DNA from: SIG307 sp964609025 | GTDB taxonomy: Bacteria > Bacillota > Clostridia > Lachnospirales > Lachnospiraceae | Assembly (NCBI GenBank): GCA_964609025.1 | Contig: CAZSQM010000014.1 | Span: forward strand, 14,694 to 78,693 | Direction: 5' to 3' | Length of the DNA: 64,000 nucleotides | Shown: positions 61,565-64,000 of the stretch, in pieces | How positions within the stretch are numbered: position 1 is the stretch's first letter | Layout of the letters: each line of letters starts with the position of its first letter | The notes under the pieces: model-generated | What the model saw: the letters and a program-made list of their open reading frames with translations, nothing else | Told to the model about the DNA's origin: nothing | Database searches by the model: none | Made by a program: the position numbers and the translations under genes

Positions 61565-61738
61565 TTATCTCAGTGGAGAAGACTCCCACTGAGATAAAGC
61601 CTCCGGCGGATTGCAGGAATGTGCTAAGGAAAGTGTCAGCAAAGCTGACGCACATTCCGCAACAAGAACGCCGAGGCGTTCTTGAATTTATGGTAAGTTT
61701 TTTGCCGCCAAAGCATAGCGATTATGCAGGCGCGGCAA
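61565..61738 (+). repeat. Four consecutive hairpins between yjjG and fhs
   Basis: Hairpin 1 pairs TTATCTCAGTGG with CCACTGAGATAA (61565-61597). Hairpin 2 pairs GGAATGTGC with GCACATTCC and flanking TTGC/GCAA, with an inner TCAGC/GCTGA (61611-61662). Hairpin 3 is a perfect CAAGAACGCC/GGCGTTCTTG palindrome (61663-61684). Hairpin 4 pairs TTGCCGC with GCGGCAA and GCATA with TATGC (61702-61738). The last ends five bases before the fhs ribosome site. Confidence 0.85.
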
Positions 61739-61761
61739 TGAAAATAAGGAGGAACGGTTAG

Positions 61762-63432
61762 ATGAAAACAGATATTGAAATTGCACAGGAAGCGGTACTG
61801 CAGCCGATTAAGGAGGTTGCGACACAGCTTGGAATCGCAGAGGAGGAACTGGATTTTTACGGAAAGTACAAGGCGAAACTGACGGATGAGCTTTGGGAGA
61901 GAGTAAAGGACAATCCGGACGGCAAGCTGATTTTGGTGACTGCAATCAATCCGACTCCGGCAGGAGAGGGAAAGACCACGACGACCGTAGGCTTAGGTCA
62001 GGCCTTCGGAAAGCTCGGGAAAAAGGCAGTGATTGCGCTTCGTGAGCCTTCTCTCGGTCCGTGCTTTGGCGTAAAGGGCGGCGCGGCAGGCGGCGGCTAT
62101 GCGCAGGTAGTACCGATGGAGGATTTGAATCTTCACTTTACCGGAGATTTTCATGCCATTACTTCCGCAAACAACTTACTGGCGGCAATGCTTGATAACC
62201 ATATCCAGCAGGGCAATGCGCTTCGTATCGACACGAAGCAGATTGTGTGGAAGCGCTGTCTTGATATGAATGACCGTGCGCTCCGCAATATCGTCATCGG
62301 TATGGGCAAAAAGGCGGACGGTGTCGTAAGAGAGGACCACTTTATTATTACCGTGGCTTCCGAGATTATGGCAATTCTCTGTCTTGCGGAAAATATGGAC
62401 GATTTAAAGAAGCGCCTCGGACGCATTATTGTGGCATATGACTATGACGGCAACCCGGTAACGGCGGCGCAGTTAAACGCAGTGGGTGCAATGGCGGCGC
62501 TGTTAAAGGATGCCATCCGCCCGAATTTAATCCAGACCTTAGAGCATACGCCTGCCATTGTTCACGGCGGACCGTTTGCCAATATCGCACACGGCTGTAA
62601 CAGCGTCCGGGCAACAAGAACGGCATTAAAGCTGGCGGATTATGTGATTACGGAAGCCGGCTTCGGCGCGGATCTCGGTGCGGAGAAGTTCCTTGACATC
62701 AAGTGCCGTATGGCAGGCTTAAAGCCGGATGCCGTTGTACTTGTGGCAACGGTACGCGCGCTCAAGTACAACGGAGGCGTGGCAAAGGCAGACCTTTCCG
62801 CGGAAAATGTGGAAGCGCTGAAAAAGGGTATCGTAAATCTGGAAAAGCATATCGAGAATTTACAGAAGTATAAGGTGCCGGTAGTGGTAACACTGAACCG
62901 TTTCATTACCGATTCTCCGGCAGAGCTCGCTTTTGTAAAGGAATTCTGTGAAGCAAGAGGCGCAGAGTTTGCACTTTCCGATGTATGGGAAAAGGGCGGC
63001 GAAGGCGGTATCGAGCTTGCAAATAAGGTACTTGAAACCCTGGAAACGAAGGAAAGTCACTTTGAAACTCTGTATCCGGACGAGTTATCTATTTGCGAAA
63101 AGATTGAGAAAATCGCAAAAGAGATTTACGGAGCGGGCAGCGTAACCTATGATCCGGCGGCAAAGAAGGCGATTGCTAAGATTGAAGCAATGGGCTTCGG
63201 CAATGTGCCGGTCTGCATGGCAAAGAATCAGTATTCCTTATCGGACGACCAGACAAAGCTCGGACGTCCGGAAGGCTTTAATGTAAATATCCGCGAGGCG
63301 TATATTTCCGCAGGCGCGGGCTTTGTGGTTGCGATTACCGGTACGATTATGACCATGCCGGGACTTCCAAAAACTCCGGCTGCGGAACGCATCGATGTGG
63401 ATGAAGCCGGAAAAATCACGGGACTGTTCTAA
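61762..63432 (+). CDS. fhs: Formate-tetrahydrofolate ligase
   Basis: 556 residues. ATP-binding segment TAINPTPAGEGKTTTTVGLG, EPSLGPCFGVKGGAAGGGYAQ and the folate-site blocks LNLHFTGDFHAITSANNLL and MPGLPKTPAAERIDVD are all family signatures. It makes 10-formyl-THF from formate, ATP and THF, as in anaerobes with C1 or acetogenic pathways. AAGGAGG lies 11 bases before the ATG. Regions on both sides are packed with hairpins; no separate promoter was recognised, so transcription may come partly from ftsK-yjjG. Confidence 0.97.
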   Translation: MKTDIEIAQEAVLQPIKEVATQLGIAEEELDFYGKYKAKLTDELWERVKDNPDGKLILVTAINPTPAGEGKTTTTVGLGQAFGKLGKKAVIALREPSLGPCFGVKGGAAGGGYAQVVPMEDLNLHFTGDFHAITSANNLLAAMLDNHIQQGNALRIDTKQIVWKRCLDMNDRALRNIVIGMGKKADGVVREDHFIITVASEIMAILCLAENMDDLKKRLGRIIVAYDYDGNPVTAAQLNAVGAMAALLKDAIRPNLIQTLEHTPAIVHGGPFANIAHGCNSVRATRTALKLADYVITEAGFGADLGAEKFLDIKCRMAGLKPDAVVLVATVRALKYNGGVAKADLSAENVEALKKGIVNLEKHIENLQKYKVPVVVTLNRFITDSPAELAFVKEFCEARGAEFALSDVWEKGGEGGIELANKVLETLETKESHFETLYPDELSICEKIEKIAKEIYGAGSVTYDPAAKKAIAKIEAMGFGNVPVCMAKNQYSLSDDQTKLGRPEGFNVNIREAYISAGAGFVVAITGTIMTMPGLPKTPAAERIDVDEAGKITGLF

Positions 63433-63479
63433 GAGGGACGTATCATTCCGTTTCTATTGAAATTTGCAAGCCCCAAAGT

Positions 63480-63508
63480 AGAGTTTTCCTACGAGAACCC
63501 GCTCTCGC
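63480..63508. repeat. 29-base direct repeat, copy 1
   Basis: Identical to 63757-63785. It contains a small stem CGAGA / TCTCG around ACCCGC. Both copies are followed by a GCGG-containing segment. Confidence 0.8.
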
Positions 63509-63532
63509 TTATGCGGAGACGTAGCGGGTACT

Positions 63533-63670
63533 AGGTTCGAAAGAACCTCATAAGATAGAGTTTCGCATGCGAAACTCTTGCGCCGAGCGCAGTCGCCTGC
63601 GACTGTTTCAGAATGCGTGAGTGCGCATCCTACGGAGTGCAAAGGCGGAACAAAAGTGTTCCGCCTTTGC
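63533..63670. repeat. Cluster of adjacent palindromes downstream of fhs
   Basis: In order: AGGTTC-GAAA-GAACCT (63533-63548); a perfect 22-base palindrome at 63557-63578; CAGTCGC-CT-GCGACTG (63590-63605); ATGCG / CGCAT (63613-63628); and a 14-bp stem GCAAAGGCGGAACA with its inverse around AAAG (63639-63670). None has a clear T-run. No gene is supported in 63433-64000. Confidence 0.85.
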
Positions 63671-63756
63671 TGACGTCTCCTTATGGTTCTCTTAAGGAAA
63701 ATCTGCTTATGGGGCTTGTGGTATTTTAAAGAGGGGCGGAATGATACTGTGATAGC

Positions 63757-63785
63757 AGAGTTTTCCTACGAGAACCCGCTCTCGC
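63757..63785. repeat. 29-base direct repeat, copy 2
   Basis: Exact copy of 63480-63508, 277 bases downstream in the same orientation. Confidence 0.8.
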
Positions 63786-63845
63786 ATTAGGCGGCTTTGC
63801 TGTTTCTGTTGAAATGTGTGCTTGGTTATGATATGATGAAAACGT

Positions 63846-63886
63846 AGTGAGGATTTGCAAGCTTGCTTGCAAAATCCGAGCGGAGT
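63846..63886. repeat. 41-base dispersed repeat, copy 2
   Basis: Identical to 44776-44816, with related sequence just upstream (GATATGATGAAAACG). Here no regulator gene follows within the window, which ends 114 bases later. Confidence 0.85.
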
Positions 63887-64000
63887 GGAAGACATTGACC
63901 AACTTACCTCTGAATTTTTCGTATGTGTATGCGACAAACGAATACAAGGAGACCAGCTATGAAAAGTCAAGCATAAATTAGCAAAAAATTCTTTTTTCGT

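Noticed and set aside
63959..63976. Five-codon frame MKSQA after AAGGAG
   Set aside because: It has a fair ribosome site but is too short to support as a gene or leader without the sequence beyond the window.

Overview
The window looks like chromosomal DNA of an anaerobic, probably spore-forming Firmicute, most likely a Lachnospiraceae gut commensal. The case rests on gene content seen here: two CmpB-type putative permeases, a DUF4867-like protein, YgiQ, a spore photoproduct lyase domain, TepA-like ClpP, SpoIIIE/FtsK, formate-THF ligase, Pro/Thr-rich lipoproteins, and strong AGGAGG-type ribosome sites with sigma-A type promoters. The code is standard. I see no phage, transposase, CRISPR array or rRNA operon; there is one tRNA gene (Leu, anticodon CAA).

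Layout. 1-9.8 kb: end of a glycerophosphodiesterase, a SPOR amidase, then aromatic amino acid genes (aroF-tyrA on minus; yqeG-aroK-aroQ then efp on plus) around ygiQ and a transglutaminase-like lipoprotein. 10-16 kb: an Asn/Gly-rich lipoprotein, a TetR regulator with a cation:proton antiporter, a HAD-GNAT fusion, aspartate kinase and a DUF4867-like protein, ending at a 331-bp nested inverted repeat. 16-26 kb: TraX-like protein, AI-2E family transporter, signal peptidase I, ComFB, a 2-hydroxyacid dehydrogenase broken by one in-frame TGA, a deoxyinosine-type glycosylase, tRNA-Leu, and a trkA-trkH-cotH operon. 26-36 kb: an unusual nucleosidase / spore photoproduct lyase fusion overlapping an SDR gene, then gpmI, secG-rnr-smpB, an HD-GYP protein, rpsO and a second CmpB-type protein. 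36-45 kb: pyrBI and a hexuronate island (lacI-uxaC diverging from uxaB-uxaA-kdgK). 45-54 kb: XRE regulator with an ABC exporter, pnp with a long 5' leader hairpin, M16 peptidase, metY, tepA. 54-64 kb: GH27 alpha-galactosidase with a coupled zinc-ribbon protein, a CE1-like esterase lipoprotein, uppP, ftsK/spoIIIE, yjjG-type HAD, and fhs flanked on both sides by dense hairpin clusters.

How the genes fit together. Most are housekeeping: shikimate pathway and tyrosine synthesis, aspartate and homocysteine synthesis, pyrimidines, translation and RNA decay, K+ uptake, envelope recycling and one-carbon metabolism. The accessory theme is use of plant polysaccharides: galacturonate/glucuronate catabolism to KDPG (no eda aldolase in the window), alpha-galactosidase and a surface esterase. 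The points most worth a second look are the nucleosidase-SPL fusion, the nested inverted repeat and its diverged relative, the pnp leader hairpin, the hairpin arrays around fhs, and the dehydrogenase carrying the TGA codon.
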